Shown piece by piece: positions 22,643 to 32,169 of a stretch of 40,758 nt of DNA. Within the stretch, counting starts at the first letter, position 1, and each line of letters begins with the position of its first letter. This DNA is from Methylotenera sp. GTDB taxonomy: Bacteria > Pseudomonadota > Gammaproteobacteria > Burkholderiales > Methylophilaceae. The translations under genes were made by a program, and so were the position numbers. The stretch lies in the NCBI GenBank assembly GCA_023259635.1, contig JALRGX010000114.1:1-40758 (forward strand), written 5' to 3'. Below the pieces are notes generated by a model that saw only the letters and a program-made list of their open reading frames with translations, was not told the DNA's origin and ran no database searches.

Positions 22643-23962
22643 ATGAATAAGAAATTTATAGTGATTGCAGTATCGTTAGTGTGTCAGTTTGGCTTGATTG
22701 CTGGCGTTAATGCAGCAACTTTGGCTGAGGCTGTCGATCACACTATTAAAACCAACCCAGATATTCTAATTGATGCTAACCAGAAGCTATCAATAGACGA
22801 GGCTGTAAAACAGGCTAAGGGTGGTTACTATCCAAAAATTGATTTTAATTTAGGTTACGGCAGGGAGTGGAGCGAAAATATTTCCACTCGTCCAAAGCAT
22901 GGGCATGATGATACGCTCACACGAGGTGAAGCTGGCCTGACGCTTACCCAGTTACTGTATGATGGCTCAGCTACAACCAGTGAAGTTGAACGTCAGGAAG
23001 CGCGTTTAAATTCGGCATCCCGTAAAGTCATGGGTACATCAGAGCAGATTGGTCTAAAAGCGATAGATGCTTATTTGAATGTGTTGCGTAACGCTGAATT
23101 ACTTAAGCTGGCACAGGCAAATCTGGAAGTTCATGATAAAACATATAGCCAGATCAAGATTCGCAGTGAAGGCGGCATCGGTCGTAAAGCTGATTTAGAT
23201 CAGGCTCAATCAAGACTGTCCCTTAGTCAGGCTAATGTCGCTTCTGCAGAGGCAAACCTGCGTGAAGCGAATATTGCATACAACCGTGTTGTAGGTGAGA
23301 TGCCTGATGCTCTTGTTAAACCAGAGGTCGCTACAGCTCCCGCTAGTGTTGATGATGCATTGACTGTTGCGTTAGAAAATAATCCTATCGTGCAATCTGC
23401 AATGGCTGATATTGATGCAACACATGCACAGAAAAGGGCTGCTGAATCATTGTTAAAACCACGTGTTAATCTGGAGCTTGGTACCAGTTTTAATAATGAT
23501 TTGGATGGTGTCGATTATAAAAACAATGATGCTTACGCAATGGTACGCTTGCGCTACAACCTGTTTAACGGTGGTGCAGATACTGCCAAGATATCTGAAG
23601 CCGCCATTCAGACGCAGGAAGCAACTGAAGTCTTGAATCGTACCAAGCGCCAGGTTGAAGAAAGCTTGCGTCTGTCATGGAATGCAATGCTTACTGCGCA
23701 AGACCGCCTGCCAAAACTGAAATCTACAGCTGAAGCAGCAGAGCGCACACGTGATGGCTATTCACAACAGTTCAACCTTGGTCAGCGCACTTTATTAGAC
23801 CTGCTGGATTCAGAAAATGAGTTATATATCAGCCGCTCAAACTACTTGAACGCTCAATATATTGACCTGTTCTCACGTTATCGCTTAATGGCTGACATGG
23901 GGCGCTTGCTTGATACATTGGGTGTTGAAGCGCGGGCAGAGTCAAAAGTTGGGATGAAGTGA
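22643..23962 (+). CDS. lapE: LapE-like TolC-family outer-membrane channel
   Basis: A 439-residue protein with a signal peptide ending VNA-ATL. The two TolC halves show the expected pattern: YYPKIDFNLGYGREW..., TLTQLLYDG..., LNVLRNAELLKLAQANLEVH in the first, and LKPRVNLELGTSF, VRLRYNLFNGG and QFNLGQRTLLDLLDSENELY in the second. It forms the outer-membrane tunnel for the adhesin. I start at ATG 22643, since GGGG lies six bases upstream; an alternative GTG at 22631 only adds four residues. It has its own spacer after the adhesin terminator. Confidence 0.92.
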   Translation: MNKKFIVIAVSLVCQFGLIAGVNAATLAEAVDHTIKTNPDILIDANQKLSIDEAVKQAKGGYYPKIDFNLGYGREWSENISTRPKHGHDDTLTRGEAGLTLTQLLYDGSATTSEVERQEARLNSASRKVMGTSEQIGLKAIDAYLNVLRNAELLKLAQANLEVHDKTYSQIKIRSEGGIGRKADLDQAQSRLSLSQANVASAEANLREANIAYNRVVGEMPDALVKPEVATAPASVDDALTVALENNPIVQSAMADIDATHAQKRAAESLLKPRVNLELGTSFNNDLDGVDYKNNDAYAMVRLRYNLFNGGADTAKISEAAIQTQEATEVLNRTKRQVEESLRLSWNAMLTAQDRLPKLKSTAEAAERTRDGYSQQFNLGQRTLLDLLDSENELYISRSNYLNAQYIDLFSRYRLMADMGRLLDTLGVEARAESKVGMK

Positions 23963-24037
23963 TAGTTTCGTGTGGATGATAAAGCGTGTGAATATTAATA
24001 GTCATGCAAAAAGGTCACACTTGCTAAACTAACTTTA

Positions 24038-24072
24038 AAAATAAGCCGGCATAAAACCCGGTTTATTTTTTT
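24038..24072 (+). terminator. Rho-independent terminator after lapE
   Basis: AAATAAGCCGG pairs with CCGGTTTATTT (one G-T pair) and is followed by a run of T. It ends the lapE transcript and separates it from the lapG-lapD group. Confidence 0.85.
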
Positions 24073-24122
24073 GTGGTATGAACATATTTGCTAAAGCTAA
24101 TCACTACACATCCGGATAGATA

Positions 24123-24830
24123 ATGCCAATGCGTTACATGCTACGACTAAATGTTTTACAGATGCGATGGGTCGTACTTGTTTGTTTGTCAGGTATGTCT
24201 CTGCTGTTGTCCGCAGTAACGGGTGACAGCTTTACAATATCCATTTCTGAACATCAGTTGTCAGTGATAGAAGCAAAATATAAAGCGCCTGGCCGCAAGA
24301 GGGTTAATGAATGGATTCAAATGGTTGCCTCGGCTCAAGGGAGGCCTGTTAGGGAAAAACTAACACTTGTTAATGACTTTTTTAACCAGAATGTACTTTG
24401 GGTATCGGATTTTGATCACTACGGGGTTGAAGATTACTGGTCAACCCCGCTGGAGACCATCGCATCAGGCGGCGGTGATTGTGAGGATTTTTCAATTGCC
24501 AAGTACTTTACACTGATTGCATTAAATGTACCTATGGAGAAGCTGACTATCACCTATGTTAAAGCTGAAAATGTGAACCCTATAAACCGTTCACACATGG
24601 TGCTGACTTATTATGAAAAACCTTCAGCAATTCCATTGGTGTTAGATAACCTTAACCCCGAAATTAAACTGGCTTCTGAACGCAAAGACCTTGTACCTGT
24701 ATACACGTTTAATGGGCAGGGCTTGTGGCTCGCTAAAGAGCGTGCCGCAGGCAAGAGTATGGCAAGCAGCCCAAGCAATATCGCGTTGTGGCGCGAAATG
24801 ATGGCACGCATGGGCAGGGAGTTTGAGTGA
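24123..24830 (+). CDS. lapG: LapG-like periplasmic cysteine protease
   Basis: A 235-residue transglutaminase-like cysteine proteinase. The hydrophobic N-terminus (about 10-35) is a signal or anchor. The catalytic triad is visible: C120 in GGGDCEDFSIAKY, H158 in RSHMVLTYY and D175 in PLVLDNL. The family cuts LapA-type adhesins after the first Ala of the TAAG motif, which occurs in the adhesin at 18997, and is held inactive by LapD when c-di-GMP is high. LapD is encoded directly downstream. Confidence 0.93.
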   Translation: MPMRYMLRLNVLQMRWVVLVCLSGMSLLLSAVTGDSFTISISEHQLSVIEAKYKAPGRKRVNEWIQMVASAQGRPVREKLTLVNDFFNQNVLWVSDFDHYGVEDYWSTPLETIASGGGDCEDFSIAKYFTLIALNVPMEKLTITYVKAENVNPINRSHMVLTYYEKPSAIPLVLDNLNPEIKLASERKDLVPVYTFNGQGLWLAKERAAGKSMASSPSNIALWREMMARMGREFE

Positions 24831-24849
24831 GATTTGTAAAGGAATCAAG

Positions 24850-26793
24850 ATGACGTTACTTAAGCAGCTTTTAGCAATGATAGTCTTGCTTTTTACCATG
24901 CTATTTATTGGTTCATTTTCACTTAGCATAGAAAATACGCGCAGTTATTTAAATAATCAATTACGTACAATTTCTCAGGATACTGCGACATCACTCGGTT
25001 TGTCATTGTCTCCACATATCAGCAAGCAGGATTATGTGATGGTTGAACGAATGGTCAGTGCAGTTTCAGATAGCGGCTACTATCGCCAGGTGCTGATTAC
25101 CGATGTTGAGGGAAAAATCATTATCAATAAAACCCAGCAAGTCAGTTTGAATGATGTGCCTGCATGGTTTATCAACATGTTTAAACTTGATACCCCAGAA
25201 GGTGAGGCGCTGATAATGGCAGGCTGGCAGCAGGCCGGCACGGTAAAAGTGCTGGTGAATCCCGGATACGCTTATATGGCGTTATGGTCCAGTGCCATAC
25301 AGTCTTTTCTGTGGTTTGCCGGTATGTCTGTGCTGGCTTTTGTCTTGGGTGTAATTGCCTTGCATTACATTCTCAATCCTTTGCGCATGGTTGAAGCGCA
25401 GGCCAGGGCGATATGCGATCGGGAATATCCGATTCAGAACAAACTTCCCTGGACAATCGAACTGCGTAGCGTTGTAGAAGCCATGAATCGGATGACACGC
25501 AAGGTCAAGCAAATGTTTGAGGAACAGTCCGCATCCATTGAACGGCTGCATGCGGAAAATTACCGTGATAGCCTGACTAACCTTGCTAACAGGCGTTATT
25601 TTGATATGCAGCTTAATCATTTGATTAAAACTGGTGAGCATGGTGCGGTAATTCTACTTGAGCTGAAAAACTTCAAGGAATACAACAAGAATCGCGGCTT
25701 TCAGGCTGGGGATGAGCTGCTACGTAATGCTGCAAGTTTCATTAATGCAATCTGTAAGGCCCAGCCAAATCAAGAATATTTTGTAGCCCATTTGTCGGGG
25801 GCAAGTTTTGCGATTGTAATCATTAATGCCGATGAGCAGGAAGCCAGGGACTTGGGTGACAGAATTGTCCGCGCATTGCCAAGATTCAAGGAGCGTGGCC
25901 TGGTTGAATCTGATGAGATCGGGCATGTCGGTGTTGCCTTGTTTACACATCAATCATACACCGAGGTAATGTCGGCAACAGATCTGGCACTTCGTACAGC
26001 ACAACAGCTGGGACCTAATGCGATGTATTTGGTGGAGCCATCCAAGTCTGTTCCAAGTGTGGTCAACACTTCAACCCATTGGGGTGAAGTATTGCGTGAA
26101 GCGTTGCAAAATAACCGCCTGTCTTTATTGATGCAGCCGGTAAAAGATTCTGCAGCCTCTGTACTGCATTACGAAGCTTTAATGCGGCTCACTGATGCAA
26201 ACGGAGAAATAATTCCGGCAATGATCTGCACACAAATGGCTAACAGGCATGGGCTTGCAATGGATTTTGATAAAATGATGGTGACTGAGGTCTTGTCCCG
26301 ACTAGCTGCCAAACGCTATGGAGATGCCCCAGTGGCCGTTAATATTTTTCCATCTGGCGTTCAGAATAAGGTCTTTGTTGACTGGCTTTGCTCCAGGTTG
26401 GCTGAAAATCCCGGTGTGGCCTCAAGGCTGCTGATCGAGTTGCCAGAATATGGCGTGATAGAAAATATTGAAGCACTAAGAGAATTTATCCATAAGTTGG
26501 CAGCTTATGGCGTGCGTGTTGGCCTTGATCATTTTGGCCGCGGATTCTCTTCATTTGGCTATCTTAGCAAACTCAAGCTTGATTATATTAAGGTTGATGG
26601 CGGCTATGTACATACAATTGTGGAAGATAAGGACAATCAGTTCCTGATGGATTCTATAACCAAGGTGGCACATAGTCTTGATATACAGGTATATGCGGTG
26701 TCGGTAGAAGATGAAGCGCAGCGCAGAATGCTGACTGACTTACATCTGGATGGCATGCTGGGGTATGGCGTCGGACGTCCAGAAGATATTTAA
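24850..26793 (+). CDS. lapD: LapD-like c-di-GMP receptor with degenerate GGDEF and EAL domains
   Basis: A 647-residue inner-membrane receptor. I start at ATG 24850, six bases after AAAGGA; an upstream GTG adds nine residues. Two transmembrane helices (about 8-28 and 150-172) flank a periplasmic domain with the LapG-binding Trp region (PAWFINMF, AGWQQAG). HAMP follows, then a GGDEF domain without its active motif (LSGASF at 315-320) and an EAL domain that keeps EAL (442-444) but has DH for the DD pair (LDHFGRGFSSF) and EYGV in place of ES. It would bind c-di-GMP without degrading it and recruit LapG when bound. Confidence 0.93.
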   Translation: MTLLKQLLAMIVLLFTMLFIGSFSLSIENTRSYLNNQLRTISQDTATSLGLSLSPHISKQDYVMVERMVSAVSDSGYYRQVLITDVEGKIIINKTQQVSLNDVPAWFINMFKLDTPEGEALIMAGWQQAGTVKVLVNPGYAYMALWSSAIQSFLWFAGMSVLAFVLGVIALHYILNPLRMVEAQARAICDREYPIQNKLPWTIELRSVVEAMNRMTRKVKQMFEEQSASIERLHAENYRDSLTNLANRRYFDMQLNHLIKTGEHGAVILLELKNFKEYNKNRGFQAGDELLRNAASFINAICKAQPNQEYFVAHLSGASFAIVIINADEQEARDLGDRIVRALPRFKERGLVESDEIGHVGVALFTHQSYTEVMSATDLALRTAQQLGPNAMYLVEPSKSVPSVVNTSTHWGEVLREALQNNRLSLLMQPVKDSAASVLHYEALMRLTDANGEIIPAMICTQMANRHGLAMDFDKMMVTEVLSRLAAKRYGDAPVAVNIFPSGVQNKVFVDWLCSRLAENPGVASRLLIELPEYGVIENIEALREFIHKLAAYGVRVGLDHFGRGFSSFGYLSKLKLDYIKVDGGYVHTIVEDKDNQFLMDSITKVAHSLDIQVYAVSVEDEAQRRMLTDLHLDGMLGYGVGRPEDI

Positions 26794-26796
26794 ATT

Positions 26797-29700
26797 ATGA
26801 CGGTAAAAAATATATCGAATAGCTCTTTTGCCCGGTATACATGGACTTCTATAGGTCTGCTTATTGCTATTGCTATTTATTTTGTGTCACATGTTTTGCT
26901 GGAGCAAAAGATTGATTTTGCAAAAGGTATTCGCTATCAATCAGTATTGTTGCTTAATGAGTATCGCCAGTCTTTAGACGAACAGAGAAGGATGGCATTA
27001 ACCTATGTTGCAACAGGTAATCCCATTTACAAAAAACAATATCAGAATATTGTGGATATCCGCGAAGGTCGTCAGGCTAGACCGGAAAGATACAATCATC
27101 CCTACCTGGGATTTGGCATAAAAGAAAAAATGTCTTCTGATAAGCCGGTAGCATTGCTAGATCTGATTGGGCAAGAGGGATTTTCTGAGCAAGAGTACCG
27201 CAGGCTTAAGGAGGCTGATTCCAGGCTCTCTGAGTTAAATGCGGCTGAACTAAATGCCATAGCCTTGAGTGAATCAGCCGGCAAAGATATCAATCCCCGG
27301 CGGGCCAAAGCGATTCAGATTTTACAGGACGGAAACTATCAGCAGGCTGTTGCTAGCATCACTAAGTCAATTAATGATGTTAATGCAACAGTAACAGAGC
27401 GTAATCTTAATACCGCTCAATCGGCTGAGACACTTTCTGCAATTCTTAAAATTTTAGCCATATTATTTACTTTCGCTTTTATATTTACTTGCAGAAAGGC
27501 TTATCTGGCATTGAAATCTCAGCTGGGAGGGTCCATAGATGAGATTCAAGAACAGGTCGCCAGAATGAACACAGGAGCTCTGTTACATGCCGTTGCCGTT
27601 ACGGATGACATGGATAACAGTGCAATGGGCCTTCTGGCAAAAATGCAGGCCAGTTTAATTGAGAAGAGCCGCGAACAGAAAAAGTCTGAGAAATACGAGT
27701 ATTTGCGTAATGTAGTTTTTGAGCAACTGGCTAGTGATGAGCCGTTGCCTAATATCCTGAAGATCATAGTACGCGGCATTGAGAAATTAAATCCGGAGAT
27801 GGTCTGCACGGTGATGTTACTCGATACTGAGAATAGATTTTTTAGCAAATGCGTTTCGTGCAGTTTGCCTATCTTTTTCAGCACGATCATCAGCAGGGTC
27901 GAGATTGCCATTGGTTTTGGCTCCTGTTCAGCTGCTATCTTTTCTGGGGAGCGAGTTGTTGTTGATGAAATTGCTACGCATCCATACTGGATTTCTCTTA
28001 AAGATATAGCTGCCCAAGCCCGGTTCGGGGCGTGTTGTTCACAGCCAATCCGTTCATCATCCGGAGAGTTGCTCGGTACCTTCGCGATTTATCATCATGA
28101 GCCTCACGAATATACAAAGTCAGACCTTACTATTCTTGAGCAATCTGCCCGATTGGCGGGAATAGCGATTGAGCGCAAGATGATTGAACAGAATCTCCAG
28201 ATTGCCGCTATTGCCTTCGAATCGCAAGAGGGAATGTTTGTGACTGATGCCAATAGGGTAATCCTGCGCGTTAACGGCGCCTTCACTGCAATTACCGGTT
28301 ATTCTGAAGATGAGATTATAGGCAAGCACCCAGGCATGCTCAGTTCCGGTCGTCATGACATAGATTTTTACGCAAGCATGTGGGAGAGTATTGTCAGCAC
28401 CGGTTCATGGGAAGGCGAAGTTTGGAATCGGCGCAAGAATGGTGAAGTTTATCCCGCACACCTAACTTTTACTGCGGTAAAAGGCCGTGATGGTAAGACC
28501 GTAAACTATGTGGCAACATTGGTTGATATTACATTACGTAAGTCGGCGGAGGAGGAGATTCAGCAGTTAGCTTATTATGACTCTCTCACTGGTTTGCCCA
28601 ATCGACGGCTGCTCATGGATCGGTTAAGACAGGCACTTGTATCCAGTGCCCGGGGCAAAGGTGGCGGTGCAATTCTGTTTCTTGACCTCGACCATTTCAA
28701 GACCCTTAATGATACGCTTGGCCATGATGTAGGTGATTTGCTATTGAAGCAAGCCGCTGAAAGACTAACCTCATGCGTACGTGAAGGTGATACCGTGGCG
28801 CGAATAGGTGGTGATGAATTTGTAGTAATGCTGGAGGGTCTGAGTGACTCCATATTCGAGGCGGCTACACAAGCAGAACAAATTTGTGAAAAAATTCTGG
28901 ATGTCCAGAATCAGCCGTATCATTTGGGTGCCTATGAGTATCATAGTACAACCAGTATCGGTGCTACTTTGTTCAATGGCCATGAGCTGGAGTTGGATGA
29001 GTTGCTCAAGCAGGCTGATATTGCCATGTATCAGTCCAAAACAGCCGGACGTAATGCTATACGCTTCTTTGACCCTGTCATGCAGGAAGTCATTAATAAT
29101 CGTGCTGCGCTTGAACGAGAACTGCATAAGGCATTTGAGAATAACCAATTCCAGCTGCATTACCAGCTTCAGGTCAATAATCTGGGGCAATCATTAGGTG
29201 CCGAAGCTTTAATCCGCTGGATGCATCCTGAGCGTGGAATGGTTCTGCCGTTCCATTTTATTTCCCTTGCCGAAGAAATAGGCCTGATCCTGCCCATTGG
29301 TAAATGGGTAATTGAAACCGCATGTGCGCAGCTTAAAATCTGGCAGCAGAATGTATATACCAAGAACATCGTATTATCAGTGAATGTCAGTGCTAAACAA
29401 TTTCGCCAGGCTGACTTTGCTGACCAAATACGAGAGACAGTGAACCGTTATGCTATTACCCCGGCATTGTTAAAGCTGGAACTTACTGAAAGCTTGCTGC
29501 TTGAGAATGTAGAAGAAATTATTGCCACAATGACTACGCTGAGGGAGCTTGGTGTACAGTTCTCCCTGGATGATTTCGGTACGGGCTATTCGTCATTAAT
29601 GTATCTAAAGCGCCTGCCACTGAACCAGCTCAAGATCGACCAATCTTTTGTACGTGACTTAATCTCCGATGGCAGTGATCAGGCGATTGTACATACCATC

Positions 29701-29892
29701 ATTGCAATGGCAAAAAGCTTGAGCCTGGAAATTATCGCAGAAGGTGTAGAAACCGAAGAGCAACTGAAATTCCTGCTGAATAAGGGCTGTACATGCTACC
29801 AAGGCTACTTGTTTAGCAGGCCTTTACCGATCAGGCAGTTCGAAGATCTGCTTAAAATGCGCACTTATGAAGCGGAGCAGCTCGGCGCTTAA
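26797..29892 (+). CDS. Membrane GAF-PAS-GGDEF-EAL protein, likely bifunctional
   Basis: A 1031-residue protein starting three bases after lapD. Domains: transmembrane helix (about 14-34), extracytoplasmic helical region, second helix (about 210-230), GAF (about 305-460), PAS (about 470-590), GGDEF (about 600-775) and EAL (about 785-1030). The cyclase motif GGDEF is intact (671-675), with the I-site REGD before it. The phosphodiesterase motifs are also intact: EAL at 803-805, ELTES, DDFGTGYSS and GVETEEQ. It can plausibly make and break c-di-GMP, with signal input through GAF and PAS. Its coupling to lapD suggests it sets the local c-di-GMP level that LapD reads. Confidence 0.92.
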   Translation: MTVKNISNSSFARYTWTSIGLLIAIAIYFVSHVLLEQKIDFAKGIRYQSVLLLNEYRQSLDEQRRMALTYVATGNPIYKKQYQNIVDIREGRQARPERYNHPYLGFGIKEKMSSDKPVALLDLIGQEGFSEQEYRRLKEADSRLSELNAAELNAIALSESAGKDINPRRAKAIQILQDGNYQQAVASITKSINDVNATVTERNLNTAQSAETLSAILKILAILFTFAFIFTCRKAYLALKSQLGGSIDEIQEQVARMNTGALLHAVAVTDDMDNSAMGLLAKMQASLIEKSREQKKSEKYEYLRNVVFEQLASDEPLPNILKIIVRGIEKLNPEMVCTVMLLDTENRFFSKCVSCSLPIFFSTIISRVEIAIGFGSCSAAIFSGERVVVDEIATHPYWISLKDIAAQARFGACCSQPIRSSSGELLGTFAIYHHEPHEYTKSDLTILEQSARLAGIAIERKMIEQNLQIAAIAFESQEGMFVTDANRVILRVNGAFTAITGYSEDEIIGKHPGMLSSGRHDIDFYASMWESIVSTGSWEGEVWNRRKNGEVYPAHLTFTAVKGRDGKTVNYVATLVDITLRKSAEEEIQQLAYYDSLTGLPNRRLLMDRLRQALVSSARGKGGGAILFLDLDHFKTLNDTLGHDVGDLLLKQAAERLTSCVREGDTVARIGGDEFVVMLEGLSDSIFEAATQAEQICEKILDVQNQPYHLGAYEYHSTTSIGATLFNGHELELDELLKQADIAMYQSKTAGRNAIRFFDPVMQEVINNRAALERELHKAFENNQFQLHYQLQVNNLGQSLGAEALIRWMHPERGMVLPFHFISLAEEIGLILPIGKWVIETACAQLKIWQQNVYTKNIVLSVNVSAKQFRQADFADQIRETVNRYAITPALLKLELTESLLLENVEEIIATMTTLRELGVQFSLDDFGTGYSSLMYLKRLPLNQLKIDQSFVRDLISDGSDQAIVHTIIAMAKSLSLEIIAEGVETEEQLKFLLNKGCTCYQGYLFSRPLPIRQFEDLLKMRTYEAEQLGA

Positions 29893-29940
29893 CTTTCATG
29901 ACCTGAGTGTGCAAGATAAAGTTACTTTAAGCAGTTTGAC

Positions 29941-29973
29941 AGGATTAAATTTGCTGAAAGCTTATTTAATCCT
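29941..29973. terminator. Likely bidirectional terminator
   Basis: AGGATTAAAT (29941-29950) pairs perfectly with ATTTAATCCT (29964-29973). It lies between convergent genes and has no long T-run, so it is a weaker candidate than the others. Confidence 0.5.
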
Positions 29974-29979
29974 ATGATG

Positions 29980-31896
29980 TTATATCCTTTTTTCCAGCTC
30001 ATCCCATCTCATTATTTTGGTTTCGATTTCGTTCTCGATTTCGTTTAGACGTGTTTGCAGTGTTTTGATTAATTCAGCATTTGAATAAGTTTCCGGTTTT
30101 ACAAGTTCCTCATTGATGCTAACTTGCTCGGCCTCAAGCTTTTCGATTGAAAGTGGTAGCTCTTCCAGCTCTTTTTGCTCTTTAAAGCTAAGTTTGGCTT
30201 GAGGCTGCTTGCTTGAAGGTTGGTTTGCGTTTGCAGCCGGTTGTTTGGTTTTAGTTTGCTGGGCATTAAGGGCAGCTTTTTCATCCTCCATGCGTTTTTG
30301 GGTATAACGCTGCCAGTCATCGTAGCCGCCGCCGAATTCGGTGAGTTTGCCGTTACCTTCAAAGGCAATTACCTGAGTTACGGTATTTTCCAGAAAAGCT
30401 CGGTCATGGCTCACCAGGAATAAAGTACCTTTAAAATCCTGGAGCAGGTTTTCCAGCAACTCCAAGGTATCAATGTCCAGATCATTGGTGGGCTCATCCA
30501 GCACCAGGATGTTGGCTGGCCTTGCAAACAGGCGGGCCAGAAGCAGGCGGTTGCGTTCGCCACCGGAAAGTGATTTTACCGGTGAGCGTGAGCGTTGCGG
30601 CGGGAACAAGAAGTCTTCCAGGTAGCTGATGACATGTTTACGCTCGTTACCGATTTCTACAAAGTCAGAACCTGGGCTGATGGTGTCAGCCAGTGTGGCT
30701 TCTTCATTGAGTTGTTCACGCATCTGGTCAAAGTAGGCTACGCTTTGTTTACTGCCACGTTCAATGTGGCCACTATCCGGTTCTATCTCACCCAGAATCA
30801 GTTTGAGCAGGGTGGTTTTACCTACGCCATTAGGACCCAGCAGGCCGATTTTGTCGCCGCGTAAAATACGGGTGCTGAAGTTTTTAATCAATACTTTATC
30901 ACCGTAGGATTTGCTGACGTTTTCAAGCTCGGCGACTAGTTTCCCGCTGCGCTCACCGGCGTCCAGATTGAGTTTGACATTACCCTGGCGTTCACGGCGC
31001 GCTGCACGCTCCAGACGCAGGGCTTCCAGACGGCGTACACGGCCTTCATTACGAGTGCGGCGTGCTTTAATGCCTTGCCGTATCCATACTTCTTCTTGCG
31101 CCAGGAATTTATCGAATTTAGCGGCATGGGTTTCTTCAACTGCTAACAATTCTTCTTTTTTGGTTTGATACTGGGTGAAATTACCGGTGAAATCTGTCAG
31201 TTTTCCGCGGTCCAGTTCAGTGATGCGCGTTGCCAACCTATCCAGAAAGCGTCGGTCATGGGTTATAAACAGTACGCTGCCGTTAAATCCCAGCAGCAGG
31301 TCTTCCAGCCATTCAATTGCACTGAGGTCGAGGTGGTTGGTGGGTTCATCCAGCAACAATACTTCAGGCTCTGCAACCAATGCACGACCCAATGCTACGC
31401 GTTTACGCCAGCCGCCAGATAAGGTGCTGATAAGTGCATCCGGATCCAGGTTCAAGCGACTTAATACGGCCTCAACACGTGATTGCGCTGCCCAGCCATT
31501 CTGGGCATCCAGGTCATGTTGCAAGGCTTGCATGCGTGACATCAGGGCTTCGATATCTGCCCCTGGCTGGCTCATGTCGTGTGTTACCTGATGGTAATCC
31601 ACAAGAGCTTGCTGTAGTTTGCCTAGACCTTCAGCTACGGCTTCAAAAACAGTATGTGTAGCGTCCAGCTCCGGTTCCTGCGGTACATATACGATGCGTG
31701 CATTTGGTGCGCGCCATACCGTGCCGTCATCCAGTTTGGATGTGCCAGCTATTACTTTCAGCAGGCTTGATTTACCAGCGCCATTGCGGCCGATCAGGCC
31801 AACGCGCTCACCTGCATCCAGCTGGAATGAAGCATGGTCGAGCAGGGCATGATGGCCATAGGCAAGTGAGGCGTTATCTAAGGTGATGTACGGCAT
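29980..31896 (-). CDS. uup: ABC-F family ATPase Uup
   Basis: A 638-residue cytoplasmic protein with two ABC ATPase domains and no membrane part. The first has Walker A GRNGAGKSS and signature TLSGGWRKR with LLLDEPTNHLD; the second has GPNGVGKTT, SLSGGERNR and LVLDEPTNDLD. The C-terminal 100 or so residues (about 540-638) form the coiled coil typical of Uup. ABC-F proteins act on the ribosome, and Uup is also linked to transposon excision and resolution of Holliday-like DNA. Length and end match Uup, about 635 residues. Confidence 0.92.
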   Translation of the reverse strand: MPYITLDNASLAYGHHALLDHASFQLDAGERVGLIGRNGAGKSSLLKVIAGTSKLDDGTVWRAPNARIVYVPQEPELDATHTVFEAVAEGLGKLQQALVDYHQVTHDMSQPGADIEALMSRMQALQHDLDAQNGWAAQSRVEAVLSRLNLDPDALISTLSGGWRKRVALGRALVAEPEVLLLDEPTNHLDLSAIEWLEDLLLGFNGSVLFITHDRRFLDRLATRITELDRGKLTDFTGNFTQYQTKKEELLAVEETHAAKFDKFLAQEEVWIRQGIKARRTRNEGRVRRLEALRLERAARRERQGNVKLNLDAGERSGKLVAELENVSKSYGDKVLIKNFSTRILRGDKIGLLGPNGVGKTTLLKLILGEIEPDSGHIERGSKQSVAYFDQMREQLNEEATLADTISPGSDFVEIGNERKHVISYLEDFLFPPQRSRSPVKSLSGGERNRLLLARLFARPANILVLDEPTNDLDIDTLELLENLLQDFKGTLFLVSHDRAFLENTVTQVIAFEGNGKLTEFGGGYDDWQRYTQKRMEDEKAALNAQQTKTKQPAANANQPSSKQPQAKLSFKEQKELEELPLSIEKLEAEQVSINEELVKPETYSNAELIKTLQTRLNEIENEIETKIMRWDELEKRI

Positions 31897-31924
31897 GTGT
31901 AACTTTCAAATATCTTTTAATTCC

Positions 31925-32104
31925 GTCATTCCGGCGGAGGCCGGAATCCAGACAGGTTTCATGGTCAAATAAAATAGTACGAGCAAGGATTGATATTAAT
32001 TCTTTTTAGAAAGAACAGGTTGTATTTAGATTTCTACATAATCCTTACTAAAATTATTATGCTAAATAGCACTTTGCCTGGATTCCGGCCTCCGCCGGAA
32101 TGAC
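31925..32104. repeat. Paired 27-bp inverted repeats of a dispersed type
   Basis: Bases 31925-31951 and 32078-32104 are perfect inverted copies, about 126 bases apart. Each arm is itself a palindrome (TTCCGGCggaGGCCGGAA). This 'GTCATTCCGGC...GGAATCCAG' form is a common dispersed intergenic repeat in proteobacteria. The arms lie between rep and uup; the right arm has a T-run after it and may also stop transcription. Confidence 0.85.
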
Positions 32105-32169
32105 AGTTTTTTGGTATTGATGTTAAAAAATTGAACTAATATTTGTTTTGTACAAAGTTCTCATTTGGT

